The notes: generated by a model not told the origin, from the sequence alone. Positions 23,197 through 32,246 are shown, numbered from the stretch's first letter. The stretch: DNA of 64,000 bases from an uncultured Oscillospiraceae bacterium (GCA_950075865.1 CATMVA010000007.1:37497-101496); one strand, 5' to 3'. Program-made: numbers and translations.

Positions 23197-23771
23197 ACAC
23201 CCAGCAGCTCATCGACATTCTGGCCAAATACAACATCAAAGCCACCTTTTTCGTGGTGGGAGACTGGGTGGACAAGTACCCGGAGTCGGTCAAGGCCCTT
23301 TCCGACGCGGGCCACGAGGTCATGAACCACTCCAACCACCACGACCACTTCTCCAAGCTCTCCCGGGATCAGATCATCGCCGATGTGAACGCCTGCAACG
23401 ACAAGATCGAGACGGTGACCGGGGTGCGCCCCACCCTCATCCGGCCACCCTATGGAGAGTATGACGACAACGTTATCACCGCCATCCGTGCAGCAGGTAT
23501 GGAGCCCATCCAGTGGGATGTGGACTCCCTGGACTGGAAGGACCTGTCCGCCGCCGAGATCACCAAGCGGGTCACCACCAAGGTCCAGGCCGGGTCCATC
23601 GTCCTCTTCCACAACGCCGCCAAGCACACCCCCGAGGCCCTGCCCACCATTCTGGAGACCCTTCTTCAGGAGGGCTACACCTTCGTACCCATCTCGGAGA
23701 TCATTCTTCCCGGCGAGTATAACGTGGACTACACCATCGATCACACCGGCCGCCAATGCCCGGCGGGCTGA
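23182..23771 (+). pseudogene. pdaB: 3' part of interrupted polysaccharide deacetylase gene (pdaB-like)
   Basis: The remaining 195 or so codons of the NodB-fold deacetylase: WGNEDTQQLIDILAKYNIKA completes motif 1; HSNHHDH is the metal-binding His motif; RPPYGEYD is motif 3; QWDVDSLDW and GSIVLFHNAAKHT are motifs 4 and 5. It has no ribosome site or proper start of its own in the integrated state. The frame matches the left half exactly through CCTGGGG. No other lesion is visible, so the gene could work once rejoined. A terminator follows 30 bp after the stop. Confidence 0.88.
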
Positions 23772-23801
23772 TATTTTCTCTCTGTTTGAGCCTCATATAC
23801 C

Positions 23802-23840
23802 AGAAAGGCACAGTGCAAGATGCACTGTGCCTTTCTTTTG
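23802..23840 (+). terminator. Intrinsic terminator after pdaB
   Basis: Perfect 16-bp arms (23802-23817, 23821-23836), 3-nt loop, then TTTT. Also usable by the convergent exonuclease gene. Confidence 0.85.
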
Positions 23841-23847
23841 TTTCTTA

Positions 23848-24687
23848 CTACATCCCGATCTGCCTCATGACCTCCTTGGTGGTCACGCCGGGATCCCGGA
23901 AGACCAGCTCCTCCAACCCGAAGGGCAGCTCCTGCTCCCCGTCCAGACAGATCAACGCATAGTTCTTTCTGAGCCTGTCGGCGTTCCGGAGCACCGACTC
24001 CCGGACTGAGGGTTTCCCGATCTCCTCCGCCCCGGCCAGCAGGGTCTCCAGATCCCCAAACTGGTTCATCAGGGCGGCCGCCGTCTTGGGCCCCACCTTG
24101 TCTACGCCCTTGATGTTGTCCGAGGCGTCCCCCGTCAGGGACTTGTAGGCAGCATACTGTCTTGGGTCGATGCCCAGCTTCTCCCGGATGTAGGCCGGGT
24201 CGCAGATCACGGTCTTCTCCCCCCGGTAGCGCAGCACATGGACCCGCTCGGTAATAAGCTGGAAAAGGTCGCTGTCCTGGGAGGAGATGACCACATCCAT
24301 CTCCCCGCCGTACCGTTTGGCATACCCCGCCATCCAGTCGTCGGCCTCACAGACCGAGGTTTCTTGATGATGGATACTCAGGCAGTCCAGGGCGGCATAA
24401 ATGTCAGGAAGCTGGGAAAATGGGGTATCCTCCCCGTCCATCTGAGAGTAATCCGGCCGGTTGCCCTTGTAGTCGGCATCCAACTCACCACGACGGCTGA
24501 CATACTCTCCATCAAAGACCGCCACCACATGGGTGGGATGGGTCATGCGGATGATCTTCAGAAAAGCCCCTACAAAACCCAGGGTGCCGTGGATGGCCTT
24601 ACCCCGCTCGTCCACGATCCGGGCGGGCATCCCGTAAAACATCTGAAAGAGCAGATTGCTGCCGTCTACCACCAAAAGCTTGTCCAT
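23848..24687 (-). CDS. 5'-3' exonuclease / flap nuclease (PolA N-domain type)
   Basis: A 279-aa stand-alone 5' nuclease. Conserved acidic sites: LVVDGSNLLF, AVFDGEYVSRR, CEADDWMAGYAK, SSQDSDLFQL; the helix-hairpin-helix region is LTGDASDNIKGVDKVGPKTA. The family removes RNA primers and flaps during replication and repair. Length fits the YpcP/ExoIX group. AAAGGAGACGGGT precedes the ATG. It is divergent from the dGTPase operon. Confidence 0.9.
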   Translation of the reverse strand: MDKLLVVDGSNLLFQMFYGMPARIVDERGKAIHGTLGFVGAFLKIIRMTHPTHVVAVFDGEYVSRRGELDADYKGNRPDYSQMDGEDTPFSQLPDIYAALDCLSIHHQETSVCEADDWMAGYAKRYGGEMDVVISSQDSDLFQLITERVHVLRYRGEKTVICDPAYIREKLGIDPRQYAAYKSLTGDASDNIKGVDKVGPKTAAALMNQFGDLETLLAGAEEIGKPSVRESVLRNADRLRKNYALICLDGEQELPFGLEELVFRDPGVTTKEVMRQIGM

Positions 24688-24703
24688 ACCCGTCTCCTTT
24701 GCA

Positions 24704-24732
24704 TTGCATTCCGCGGGATTTTAGTGTATAAT
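24704..24732 (+). promoter_or_regulatory. SigA-type promoter of the dGTPase-DHH-surE operon
   Basis: -35 TTGCAT (24704-24709), 17-bp spacer, -10 TATAAT (24727-24732), about 40 bp before the ATG. Confidence 0.7.
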
Positions 24733-24776
24733 ATTACTTCCCGCAAATCAAACCAGTTCTGAACAGAGGTGAGCCC

Positions 24777-26003
24777 ATGCCCAACTACGAGTCCCTGTCC
24801 CCCGTGCTGACCCAACGCATCCAGCGGGAGAAGGAGACCGGGACCTATCCCAAATTCGGTTTTGACGACCGCGATATCCTTCGCAGATCTATGTCCCCGT
24901 CGGACCACGCCACTATCTGGCGTCCGGCCTTTGTCCATGATACCGACAAGATCATGCACTGCCCTTATTATAACCGATACAGCGACAAGACGCAAGTTTT
25001 CTCCCTTGTCAGGAATGACGACGTATCCCGCCGCAGCCTTCATGTGCAGCTGGTTTCCCGCATCGCCCGGATGATCGGTCGGGTGCTGGGCCTGAACCTG
25101 GATCTGATCGAGGCCATCGCCCTGGGCCATGACATCGGCCACCCCCCCTTCGCCCACTCCGGGGAGGTCTACCTGGACGAGCTCTATTTCAGGCACGCCG
25201 GCCGGCACTTCAGCCACAGCATCCACTCGGTGCGGGTTCTGGACGGCATTTTCCCCCTGAACATCAGCCTTCAGGTCCTGGACGGCATCGCCTGCCACAA
25301 CGGCGAGATCGAGCTGGAGGAATACCAGCCCGCCACCCTGGAGACCTTCGACCAGTTCGACACCATGATCGAAAGGTGCTACGAGGATGTCCGGCAGGTG
25401 TACAAGCTGATGCCCTCCACCTTAGAAGGGGCGGTGGTCCGCATCTCGGACATTATTGCCTACCTGGGCAAGGACCGGCAGGACGCCGCCCGGATCAAGC
25501 TGGTGGACGAGGACGCATACAGCCAAACCATCATCGGCTCCATCAACGCCGAGATCATCAACAACCTGATGGTCAACGTCATTGAAAACAGCTATGGGAC
25601 CCCCTATATCCGCATGGATAAGGCCCATTTCGACGCCCTGAAAACGGCAAAGAGGGACAATTACTCTCTCATTTACGAAAACGCCGCCGCCCTGGCCAAG
25701 CTGAACACCACGGTCAAGCCCATGATGGCCGAGATCTACGACCAGATGCTCTCCGACCTGCGGCAGAGAAAGAAATACTCCCCCATCTTCACCCACCACA
25801 TCGGCTACGTCAACCGGACCCATTACGCCCGGCCCACCCCCTACGAGAATTCCGAGCCCAACCAGATCGTGGTGGACTATATTGCCAGCATGACAGACGA
25901 CTATTTGATCGATTTGCATCACTTTTTGTTCCCAAACAGCTCTTATGAGGTGAAATACACCGGTTATTTTGACGAGGATTCGGAGGGTTTTGACCATGTT
26001 TGA
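24777..26003 (+). CDS. dGTP triphosphohydrolase-like HD protein
   Basis: A 408-aa HD-domain dNTPase. RPAFVHDTDKIMHCPYYNR is the N-terminal block of dGTPases; the metal motif is AIALGHDIGHPPFAHSGE; later GIACHNGE. It hydrolyses dNTPs to nucleosides and tripolyphosphate. GAGGTGA precedes the ATG. Its stop overlaps the start of the next gene by eight bases, so translation is coupled with the phosphoesterases that follow. Exact nucleotide preference cannot be told. Confidence 0.88.
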   Translation: MPNYESLSPVLTQRIQREKETGTYPKFGFDDRDILRRSMSPSDHATIWRPAFVHDTDKIMHCPYYNRYSDKTQVFSLVRNDDVSRRSLHVQLVSRIARMIGRVLGLNLDLIEAIALGHDIGHPPFAHSGEVYLDELYFRHAGRHFSHSIHSVRVLDGIFPLNISLQVLDGIACHNGEIELEEYQPATLETFDQFDTMIERCYEDVRQVYKLMPSTLEGAVVRISDIIAYLGKDRQDAARIKLVDEDAYSQTIIGSINAEIINNLMVNVIENSYGTPYIRMDKAHFDALKTAKRDNYSLIYENAAALAKLNTTVKPMMAEIYDQMLSDLRQRKKYSPIFTHHIGYVNRTHYARPTPYENSEPNQIVVDYIASMTDDYLIDLHHFLFPNSSYEVKYTGYFDEDSEGFDHV

Positions 26004-26937
26004 AGCGGTTTTGAGGGCGGTTTGGGAGCATGACACCATCATCCTCCACCGGCACCGCCGGCCCGACGGGGATGCCCTGGGCAGCCAGATCGGACTGAAG
26101 CATCTGCTGATGGAAAACTTCCCAGACAAAAAGGTCTACATGGTAGGCGATGAGGCCGGCTACCTCAGCTTCATGGAGGACTCGGTGATGGACACCATCC
26201 CGGACAGCGCCTATGAGGGCGCCCTGGCCATGGTCCTGGACTGCGGCGCCAAGGCGCTGGTCAGCGATGACCGGTATACCCTGGCCGCCAGGACCATACG
26301 GATTGACCATCACATCTTCTGTGGCCGGTTCTGCGACCTGGAGGTCATCGACTCGGACTACGAAAGCTGCTGCGGCCTCATCGCCCAATTCGCCGTGGAG
26401 TGCGGGTGGAAGCTGAACCGCCTGGCCGCTCAGAGCCTTTACACCGGCATGGTCACCGACTCGGGCCGGTTCCGCTACGACGCCACCACCCCCCGGACCC
26501 TGCGGCTGGCGGCTACCCTGCTGGAGCAGGGCTTCGACATGAACCACCTCTTCCGCCAGCTCTATTCCGAAAGCTATGAGGAAAAAAAGCGGAAGGCCCA
26601 GTTCCTCCTGAAGGCCCAGTTCACCCCCCACGGGGTAGCCTATATGTACACCCCCATGGAGGAGTGGCAGGCCATGGGCATCACCCCCTTCACCGCCTCC
26701 CGGGGCATGGTCAACGTGCTGGGGGACATGAAAGGGGTGGACATCTGGGTGAACTTTACAGAAACCGGGGAGGGCATCCTCTGCGAGCTGCGCTCGGCCG
26801 AGCAAAACATCCAGCCCATCGCCGTAAAGTACGGCGGCGGGGGCCACGCCAAGGCCTGCGGCGCCACGGTGCCCGACTACGACACGGTCACGGCCATGCT
26901 CCACGATCTTGACGAAATGGTGGGAGAAAACAGATGA
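25996..26937 (+). CDS. DHH-family phosphoesterase, NrnA-like (first copy)
   Basis: A 313-aa DHH/DHHA1 protein: RHRRPDGDALGSQIGLKHLL, the DHH motif IRIDHHIF, MVTDSGRFRYD and C-terminal GGGGHAKACG. NrnA-type enzymes cleave nanoRNAs, pAp or cyclic-dinucleotide linear products. The start at 25996 is behind GGAGGG and overlaps the previous gene; an upstream in-frame start lacks a site. The next gene is a paralogue starting within this gene's stop (ATGA). Confidence 0.9.
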   Translation: MFEAVLRAVWEHDTIILHRHRRPDGDALGSQIGLKHLLMENFPDKKVYMVGDEAGYLSFMEDSVMDTIPDSAYEGALAMVLDCGAKALVSDDRYTLAARTIRIDHHIFCGRFCDLEVIDSDYESCCGLIAQFAVECGWKLNRLAAQSLYTGMVTDSGRFRYDATTPRTLRLAATLLEQGFDMNHLFRQLYSESYEEKKRKAQFLLKAQFTPHGVAYMYTPMEEWQAMGITPFTASRGMVNVLGDMKGVDIWVNFTETGEGILCELRSAEQNIQPIAVKYGGGGHAKACGATVPDYDTVTAMLHDLDEMVGENR

Positions 26938-27920
26938 ACAGAGAAAAAATGGAAGCCATCCTGGCAAAAATCAAGGAATACGACCGGATCATGATCTTCC
27001 GTCACCTCCGCAACGACGGAGACTGCGTGGGCTCCTCCAAGGGCCTGAAGCGGATCATCCAGCTCACCTGGCCGGATAAGGAGGTCTACCTCATCGACCA
27101 CGACACCGCCCAGTACCTGGAGTTCATGGGCCCCGAGGACCCCGAAGTCCCCGACGAGATCTACGAAAACGCCCTGGGTATCGTGGTGGACACCGCCTCG
27201 GAGGCCCGGATCTCCAACCCCAAGTATAAGCTGTGCAAGGAGCTTATCAAGATCGACCACCACATTCCCCTGGAGGACTACGGCGATCTCTCCTGGGTGG
27301 AGGAGGAGCGTTCCTCCTGCTGTGAGATGATCGTGGTCTTTTACGACGCCTTCAAGGATCAGTTGAAGATGGATCCCGAAGCCGCTACCTACCTCTACAC
27401 CGGAATGGTCACCGACTCAGGCCGGTTCAAGTACGATGGGGTCACAGGGGACACCCTGCGCATGGCCGCCATCCTCCTGGACGTGGGGGTGGACACCCAG
27501 ACCCTCTTCGCCCGGCTCTACCTGGAGGCCTACGAGTATCTGAAATTCAAGGCCCACATTTACGAGCGGATGCAGATCACCCCCAACGGGGTGGCCTACA
27601 TCTACATCGACCGGGCCATGCAGGAGGAGTTCAACCTCTCCTTGGAGCAGGCCAGCGCCTGCATCGGCAATCTGGACTCCATCCGGGGCTGCATCAGCTG
27701 GCTGGCCTTCATCGAGACCGGGGATGAGCAGGGCTCCATCCGGGTCCGTCTCCGCTCCCGGTTCGTCCACATCAACTCCATTGCAGAGAACTACCACGGG
27801 GGCGGCCACGCCTGCGCCAGCGGCGCCACGGTGTATAGCCGGGCGGAGGCCGACGCCCTCCTCGCCGACACCGACGCCCTGGTGAAGGAGTACAAAGAGA
27901 CCCATGAGGGCTGGCTATGA
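26934..27920 (+). CDS. DHH-family phosphoesterase, NrnA-like (second copy)
   Basis: A 328-aa paralogue of the preceding gene with the same order of motifs: RHLRNDGDCVGSSKGLKRII, IKIDHHIPLEDYG, MVTDSGRFKYDG, GGGHACASG. HLRNDGD replaces HRRPDGD, so substrate may differ. The start overlaps the previous stop by four bases, and its own stop overlaps surE by four. The tandem arrangement suggests duplication followed by specialisation within one nucleotide-processing operon. Confidence 0.9.
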   Translation: MNREKMEAILAKIKEYDRIMIFRHLRNDGDCVGSSKGLKRIIQLTWPDKEVYLIDHDTAQYLEFMGPEDPEVPDEIYENALGIVVDTASEARISNPKYKLCKELIKIDHHIPLEDYGDLSWVEEERSSCCEMIVVFYDAFKDQLKMDPEAATYLYTGMVTDSGRFKYDGVTGDTLRMAAILLDVGVDTQTLFARLYLEAYEYLKFKAHIYERMQITPNGVAYIYIDRAMQEEFNLSLEQASACIGNLDSIRGCISWLAFIETGDEQGSIRVRLRSRFVHINSIAENYHGGGHACASGATVYSRAEADALLADTDALVKEYKETHEGWL

Positions 27921-28642
27921 GAATTCTGATCGTCAACGACGACGGGGTACAGGCTGCCCAGCTCCCCGCCCTCATCCAATGGTGCCGCTCTCTGGGAGAG
28001 GTCACAGTCTTTGTGCCCAAGTATGAGCAGAGCGGCAAAAGCCACGGCTTCGAGATCAAGCGGCCCATTGAGGTCAAAAAGATGGAGCTGGCCCCTGACC
28101 TCACGGTGTGGACGGTGGATTCCACCCCGGCCGACTGCGTCCGCATGGCGGTGCTGGGGCTGAACAAGACCTTTGACCTGGTGATCTCGGGGGTCAACCG
28201 GGGGTTCAACCTGGGGGCGGACACCATGTATTCGGGCACGGTGGCCGCCGCCAGCGAGGCGGTGAACCTGGGGATGAAGGCGGTGGCCCTGTCCACCCCC
28301 TTCGACTACTACGACCACGCCACCGACCACCTGGACCAGGTGCTGGACTTTTTCCGGGCCCACAGGCTGCTGGAGCAGCACGACTTTTACAACGTGAACA
28401 TTCCGGCCTCCCCCAGGGGCATCCGGGTCACCCGCCAGGGGGGACCCTACTACTCGGACGACTTTCCCCCCATCGGGGACGACCTGTACCAGCCCAAGGG
28501 CAAGCCGGTCTGGGCGGACAGCGGGGACCTCTCGCTGGACACCGACGCCACCCTGGGCCACGGCTATATCTCCATCACCCCCATGACCATCGACAAGACC
28601 TGCCGGAGGGTCTACCAGGACCTGAAGGACCGGGGGCTGTGA
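27917..28642 (+). CDS. surE: 5'-nucleotidase SurE
   Basis: A 241-aa metal-dependent nucleoside monophosphate phosphatase. The N-terminal MRILIVNDDGVQA has the metal-binding Asp pair; ISGVNRGFNLGADTMYSGTV and the VNIP segment are SurE signatures. It is the last gene of the four-gene operon, consistent with finishing nucleotide breakdown after dNTP and oligonucleotide hydrolysis. A strong terminator follows. Confidence 0.93.
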   Translation: MRILIVNDDGVQAAQLPALIQWCRSLGEVTVFVPKYEQSGKSHGFEIKRPIEVKKMELAPDLTVWTVDSTPADCVRMAVLGLNKTFDLVISGVNRGFNLGADTMYSGTVAAASEAVNLGMKAVALSTPFDYYDHATDHLDQVLDFFRAHRLLEQHDFYNVNIPASPRGIRVTRQGGPYYSDDFPPIGDDLYQPKGKPVWADSGDLSLDTDATLGHGYISITPMTIDKTCRRVYQDLKDRGL

Positions 28643-28654
28643 AGGGCATGAAGA

Positions 28655-28686
28655 AGCCGGCGTCTTTCAAGACGCCGGCTCTTTTT
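28655..28686. terminator. Intrinsic terminator between surE and the ABC transporter gene
   Basis: 12-bp arms AGCCGGCGTCTT (28655-28666) and its complement (28669-28680), then CTTTTT. Confidence 0.87.
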
Positions 28687-28689
28687 GTA

Positions 28690-30357
28690 TCAAAGGCCGC
28701 CGGCCACCTGTTCCTTACCCAGGCAGACCACCTCATCGGCGATGTCCAGCAGCTCCTGATCGTGGGAGACCAGGATGGTGATGCGGCCCTTGGCGTGGGC
28801 CTTCAGGTAGCCGGCCAGCCGTCTCCGGCTTTCGGCGTCCAGGGCCGAGGTGGGCTCGTCCAGCACCAGGAGCTCGGGGTCCTTGTAGAGGGCCTTCACG
28901 ATGGACACCTTCTGCTTCTGACCCCCTGAGAGCTCGTTGGCGTCAAGGGCCAGCAGGGCCTCCAGGTCCCGGGTGTCCACCTCCCCCTTCCGGAAGTCCA
29001 CCATCTCCAGAAGCTCCCGAAGCCGCTCCCGGTCCCCGGCGCCGTCCTCCCGGCAGGTGATGTTGAAGCCGATGGAGCCCCGGAGCATCATGGGCTCCTG
29101 CTCGCTGACCCCGGTGTGGTTCGCCCGCATCTCATAGAGGTCCACGTCCTGGAGGGGCACGCCGTTGTACTTCACCGAGGGGTCGGCGTCGGAGACGTAG
29201 AGGCCCAGCAGCACGTCGGCCAGGGTGGACTTGCCCGAGCCGTTCCGGCCTGCCAGGCAGTAGATCTTATCCTTCTCGAAGGTCTGGGACAGGTTTTCCA
29301 GCACCGGCTCCCCCTCGGTGTAGGAGAAGCTCAGTCCTTCCGCCGTAATGTTCTCCAACGGGGTGGGGAGCTCGCTGCCGTTGCCCTCCTGGGGGATGTC
29401 GGAGAGCTCCTTCAGCCGCCGGTAGAGGGCAAGATACTCCTGGGCATTCTGGCTGACGCTGATGAAGTAGGACATACAGGAGACGATCAGGGAAAAGTAG
29501 GTGTTGATGATGATGAACTGGCCCGGGGTGAACCGGCCCTGAAGGATGGCCCAGCTGGCGTAGACCATGAGGACGATGGTCATAATATCGCCCAGGTTGG
29601 CCTGAAACATTGCATAGGGGTAGACCACCTTCTGATATTTGATATAGCTCTTCTCCAGCTCCTCGGTCCGCTGGGTGTACCGCTTTCCCAGGATCCCAAA
29701 GAGGGAGCCCAGACGGATGGAGCGCACCGACCGGAGCTGTTCGTCCAGGGAGGACACAAATTGATCCCGGGCCTGAGCCTTGTCCCCCGAGGCCTGGGCG
29801 ATCTTGTCGCCGTACCGCTTGTTCATCAGAAGCATCATGGGGACGGAGGAGAGTGCGATGAGGCCGCACCAAACATCCAGATAGAACACGAAGCTCAAAG
29901 TGAGCACGAAAATCAGGGCCATACCAAGCCCCATGGTTCCTGTACCCATCAGATAGCCCACCAGGCTGTTCACGTCGGAGTTGATCCGGCTCACCAGCTC
30001 GGCGGTGTTCTTTCCCGCCAGAGCCCGGGGGGAGGCCTTCTGGAGCCTCTGGTAGATCTGCTGGGCCATGGCAGCCCAGCCCCGCACAGTCACCCGGGCG
30101 GACATCATTCTGTGAATATAAGAGAGCAGGAGATTGACGAGGAAGATGCCGACAAATATCCCGCAATAACGCAGAAGCTGGTCGGTGGTGAGGGTGCCCC
30201 CCGTGAGCCCGTCCAGAAACAGGCCCAGCACATAGGTGGGGGCGGTGTTATTGAGTCCCAGAGAAAGAATGGCAGTCAGGAAGTACCAAAAAATCAGTCC
30301 CCGGAGCTTTTTCAGGTAGGGCCATACGAAACGAAAGATGGTAAGAAGTGATCTCAT
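28690..30357 (-). CDS. ABC exporter half-transporter (membrane plus ATPase domain)
   Basis: A 555-aa fused exporter: six membrane helices (about 15-300), then an ATPase with Walker A AGRNGSGKSTL, signature LSGGQKQK and Walker B LLVLDEPTSALD. Length and build match ABC exporters for lipids, drugs or peptides. It has no N-terminal peptidase domain. AAAGGAAACTCCCT precedes the ATG. It lies downstream of the Cys-rich ORF and the broken radical-SAM gene on the same strand, suggesting it once exported a modified peptide. Confidence 0.88.
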   Translation of the reverse strand: MRSLLTIFRFVWPYLKKLRGLIFWYFLTAILSLGLNNTAPTYVLGLFLDGLTGGTLTTDQLLRYCGIFVGIFLVNLLLSYIHRMMSARVTVRGWAAMAQQIYQRLQKASPRALAGKNTAELVSRINSDVNSLVGYLMGTGTMGLGMALIFVLTLSFVFYLDVWCGLIALSSVPMMLLMNKRYGDKIAQASGDKAQARDQFVSSLDEQLRSVRSIRLGSLFGILGKRYTQRTEELEKSYIKYQKVVYPYAMFQANLGDIMTIVLMVYASWAILQGRFTPGQFIIINTYFSLIVSCMSYFISVSQNAQEYLALYRRLKELSDIPQEGNGSELPTPLENITAEGLSFSYTEGEPVLENLSQTFEKDKIYCLAGRNGSGKSTLADVLLGLYVSDADPSVKYNGVPLQDVDLYEMRANHTGVSEQEPMMLRGSIGFNITCREDGAGDRERLRELLEMVDFRKGEVDTRDLEALLALDANELSGGQKQKVSIVKALYKDPELLVLDEPTSALDAESRRRLAGYLKAHAKGRITILVSHDQELLDIADEVVCLGKEQVAGGL

Positions 30358-30479
30358 AGGGAGTTTCCTTTCATATATGGATAATTCCGGTAAATGGAAT
30401 GGAATTTTTAAAGCGTATGTTCTCCTTTCTTCAGTTTTTTAGAGCTATCTGGAACTTCGTTTTCGGAGCGTCCATTCTG

Positions 30480-30671
30480 TCATGTTTCCTTCTCGGAAAT
30501 GGTGACTTGCCCGCACCAATACCGTCCACAGCCGGGAAAGACCTGCTGCCGTTTTTTGACACGGGACAGCTTCTTCTTGCCGATGCTGAGCGATTCGCAG
30601 CTATAAACGCCGCAGTCAAAGGGGTCGCAGCCCTTGATGAAGGGGAAGTCCCTTGGAACAAGAATTTTCAT
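30480..30671 (-). CDS. Cys-rich 63-aa peptide, candidate RiPP precursor
   Basis: The ATG overlaps the TGA that ends the radical-SAM coding sequence (ATGA), with AAAGGGAT upstream. The peptide begins MKILVPRDFPFIKGCDPFDC and then has GVYSCESLSIGKKK, a basic linker, and FPGCGRYWCGQ; five Cys in two groups, no membrane segment. Size, Cys content and placement between a radical-SAM maturase and an exporter suit a thioether-type RiPP precursor. No family match is claimed; a degraded SPASM fragment is an alternative. Confidence 0.45.
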   Translation of the reverse strand: MKILVPRDFPFIKGCDPFDCGVYSCESLSIGKKKLSRVKKRQQVFPGCGRYWCGQVTISEKET

Positions 30672-31569
30672 GCGGTCATATCCCTTTCTTCTGCTTCTTC
30701 GGTGATCTCCTCAAACTGCTCCGGGTGGGCCAGGTAGGTCCGGACCTCCTCGGCTACCCCCTCGCAGTCCCGGTGGCCGTTGAGCCGGGCCCGCAGCAGT
30801 TGGTGATAGGACGGGGGACCCCGTTCCGGAACCGCTCTCCCCCATCCTCCTGGTCAAGCAGGAATTCCAGGTTTTTCCGGGTAAATTCACAGCCCCCCAG
30901 GCAGCTCCCCTCGGCGCAGGTGCCGTTTTCATCGGTGACATGGCCCAAGTAGAGAATAACGGTTTTGTCCAAGCCTTCCTCCTTCAGGAGGGCCTTGACC
31001 TCGCTGATCTCGCTCAGGTTGTTTCGGTCCACGTTCATCCGCAGGGCGATACCGCCTTTGTAACGGTCCTTGCACAGCTTCAAATTGCGGAGGATGGCGT
31101 CAAAGCTGCCCCCGCCCCCTTTCAGGGGCCGCCGGCTGTCGTGGCTGGCTCTGCTCCCGTCCAGGGTCACCTGGGCTTTGGTTACCTTACAGTCGTTCAG
31201 TAGGCCGATGGCCTTCCCGTCCAGCACCTGGCGGCGGAGCTGGTCCTTCTCGTAGCAGTAGACGCACCGGAAGTTGCAGTCCTGAGTGAGGGCGATGGCG
31301 AGGGAGAGAGTCTCGGTGGCGAAGCGGGAGCGGAGGAGCCCCAGCCGGATGGCCTCCAGCTCGTTCTCCCTGTCCTTCACGGCAAAGCCGCAGGCCAGAA
31401 GACCCTCCCGGAATTCCTCGTCCGCCGGCTCCTTCCCGTTGGCTTCAAAGGTCTGAAAGGCCTCGTAGTGTTCCCTGTCCAGCTGGGCCATGCATCCCGA
31501 CCGGGTGTTGAAAAGCACCGCGCCTCCGTCCCCTGCCGGGGCGGTCAGGTTGTAATAGGATGGTTTCAT
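30669..31569 (-). pseudogene. Radical-SAM peptide maturase with internal loss and frameshift
   Basis: N-terminal 100 residues include a PqqD-like region (MKPSYYNLTAPAGDGGAVLF), then the 4Fe-4S motif CNFRCVYCYEKD. Soon after, the protein jumps from GKAIGLLNDC to KVTKAQVTLDGSRASHD, so the TIM-barrel part normally between these blocks is missing. The first frame stops at 30754; the proper C-terminal tail (GHRDCEGVAEEVRTYLAHPE) continues in another frame to the TGA at 30669. The auxiliary SPASM cluster region is also largely absent. It therefore looks inactive. GAAAGGAACG precedes the ATG at 31569. Confidence 0.72.
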
Positions 31570-31663
31570 ACTTGTCGTTCCTTTCTGTCTCGTTCTGGCC
31601 CTATCCTACCATCCCGGGAGGTTCCTTTGGAAGCCACTGTCCTTCCACCTTGTTGAATGACAG

Positions 31664-31692
31664 TTGATTTTTCCGTTCCCTTCCTTTATAAT
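31664..31692 (+). promoter_or_regulatory. SigA-type promoter of the XRE regulator
   Basis: -35 TTGATT (31664-31669), 17-bp spacer, -10 TATAAT (31687-31692), 29 bp before the ATG. Confidence 0.72.
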
Positions 31693-31721
31693 AAAACAAG
31701 AAGAAAACGGGGGGCAAAGCC

Positions 31722-32246
31722 ATGAAGCTGGCCGAAAATATCGCGGCTTTCCGCAAAAACAGGGGTCTGACCCAGGCACAGCTGGCCGAGGAGCTGAACA
31801 TGACCCCGGCCGCCGTGTCCAAGTGGGAGACCGGGGCCGCCCTTCCCGATCTGGACACCCTGATCGCCCTGGCCGACTATTTTCAGGTCCCCATGGACGA
31901 CCTGCTGGGCCGGACCCTGGGGGAAAAGCCCCGGGTGGCGCTCTTTGCTCCCCAGAAGGATGTGGAGATGGTCTCCCTCCGGCTTTTGAAGGAGTACAAC
32001 CATCAGGTGCTGGGGGTGGCCCGCTCCCCGGAGGAGCTGGAAGCCCTGCTGATCCGGTTGAAGGAGCGGGGAGATACCGTTGACCGTATCGCGATGATGG
32101 TAGCGGATTATCCGGGGGCGGATGAGGCTTTTAACAAAGTGGCAAAGCTGAACACCCAATATGTGGGTTCGGGCATGTTCTGCAATATTACCACTTCTTT
32201 GAAGAAGCTGGAGGCAGGCCTGCGGAATGCGCTGGAGCCCGACTGA
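31722..32246 (+). CDS. XRE-family regulator with C-terminal sensor region (174 aa)
   Basis: N-terminal Cro/CI HTH (AFRKNRGLTQAQLAEELNMT, PAAVSKWETG) in residues 1-66, then about 105 residues of helical unknown domain (LLKEYNHQVLGVARSPEELE). It is divergent from the radical-SAM/ABC unit and has its own promoter, so it probably regulates that locus. A terminator shared with the convergent lipoprotein gene follows. Confidence 0.83.
   Translation: MKLAENIAAFRKNRGLTQAQLAEELNMTPAAVSKWETGAALPDLDTLIALADYFQVPMDDLLGRTLGEKPRVALFAPQKDVEMVSLRLLKEYNHQVLGVARSPEELEALLIRLKERGDTVDRIAMMVADYPGADEAFNKVAKLNTQYVGSGMFCNITTSLKKLEAGLRNALEPD

Noticed and set aside
30431..30661. 76-codon minus-strand frame overlapping the Cys-rich ORF
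   Set aside because: Different frame of the same DNA without start signals; the overlapping 63-codon frame is coupled by ATGA and is preferred.
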